NCBI GenBank assembly: GCA_009781815.1
Contig: WQVB01000082.1
Location: 1 to 5,995, forward strand
Reading direction: 5' to 3'
DNA length: 5,995 bases
DNA from: Defluviitaleaceae bacterium
GTDB lineage: Bacteria > Bacillota > Clostridia > Lachnospirales > WRAX01
Each line of letters starts with the position of its first letter. Within the stretch, counting starts at the first letter, position 1. The notes beneath the pieces are model-generated. The model was not told the DNA's origin. It ran no database searches and was given only the letters and a program-made list of their open reading frames with translations. Position numbers and translations under genes: made by a program. This document shows positions 5,988-5,995 of the stretch, piece by piece.

Positions 5988-5995
5988 ATCATATC

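Overview
The window is a minus-strand housekeeping gene block from a low-to-moderate-GC Firmicute, most likely of the class Clostridia. Evidence for this is the IreB/YrzL-RuvX-DUF1292-MltG-O-methyltransferase order, the presence of RNase J, MtaB (the YqeV-type methylthiotransferase) and strong AGGAGG-type ribosome binding sites. Genus or species cannot be read from the sequence.

Layout, in the direction of transcription (high to low coordinates): a large imperfect inverted repeat (about 5871-5987); mtaB (5831-4533), a tRNA methylthiotransferase; a 76-nt gap with a good sigma-A-type promoter and a strong ribosome binding site; ireB (4456-4187); ruvX (4187-3762), joined to ireB by a TAATG stop/start overlap; an acidic DUF1292 gene (3746-3420); a 103-nt gap; rnj (RNase J, ending at 1577); mltG (1547-474); a 267-nt non-coding stretch full of palindromes and C/G tracts (207-473); and the first 68 codons of a YrrM/TrmR-like O-methyltransferase that runs off the left edge (206-1). 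No convincing gene lies on the plus strand.

The genes serve RNA metabolism and cell-envelope control. MtaB and TrmR modify tRNA, RuvX is a YqgF-family nuclease linked to rRNA processing, and RNase J processes and degrades RNA. MltG cuts nascent peptidoglycan at the membrane. IreB is a small regulator known in Enterococcus to act with the PASTA kinase IreK in cell-wall stress. Spacing is tight from ireB to DUF1292 and from rnj to mltG, so one long transcript from the promoter near 4496-4524 is plausible. The 103-nt gap before rnj could hold an internal control point, but I see no strong promoter in it.

I found no previously undescribed multi-gene system. The most notable material is non-coding: the nested inverted repeat upstream of mtaB, the GC-rich palindromic repeat abutting the mltG stop, and a 13-bp inverted repeat enclosing several G-tracts. 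Also worth a look are a MltG protein with changes in normally conserved motifs and an RNase J start where a GTG lies inside the apparent Shine-Dalgarno sequence.
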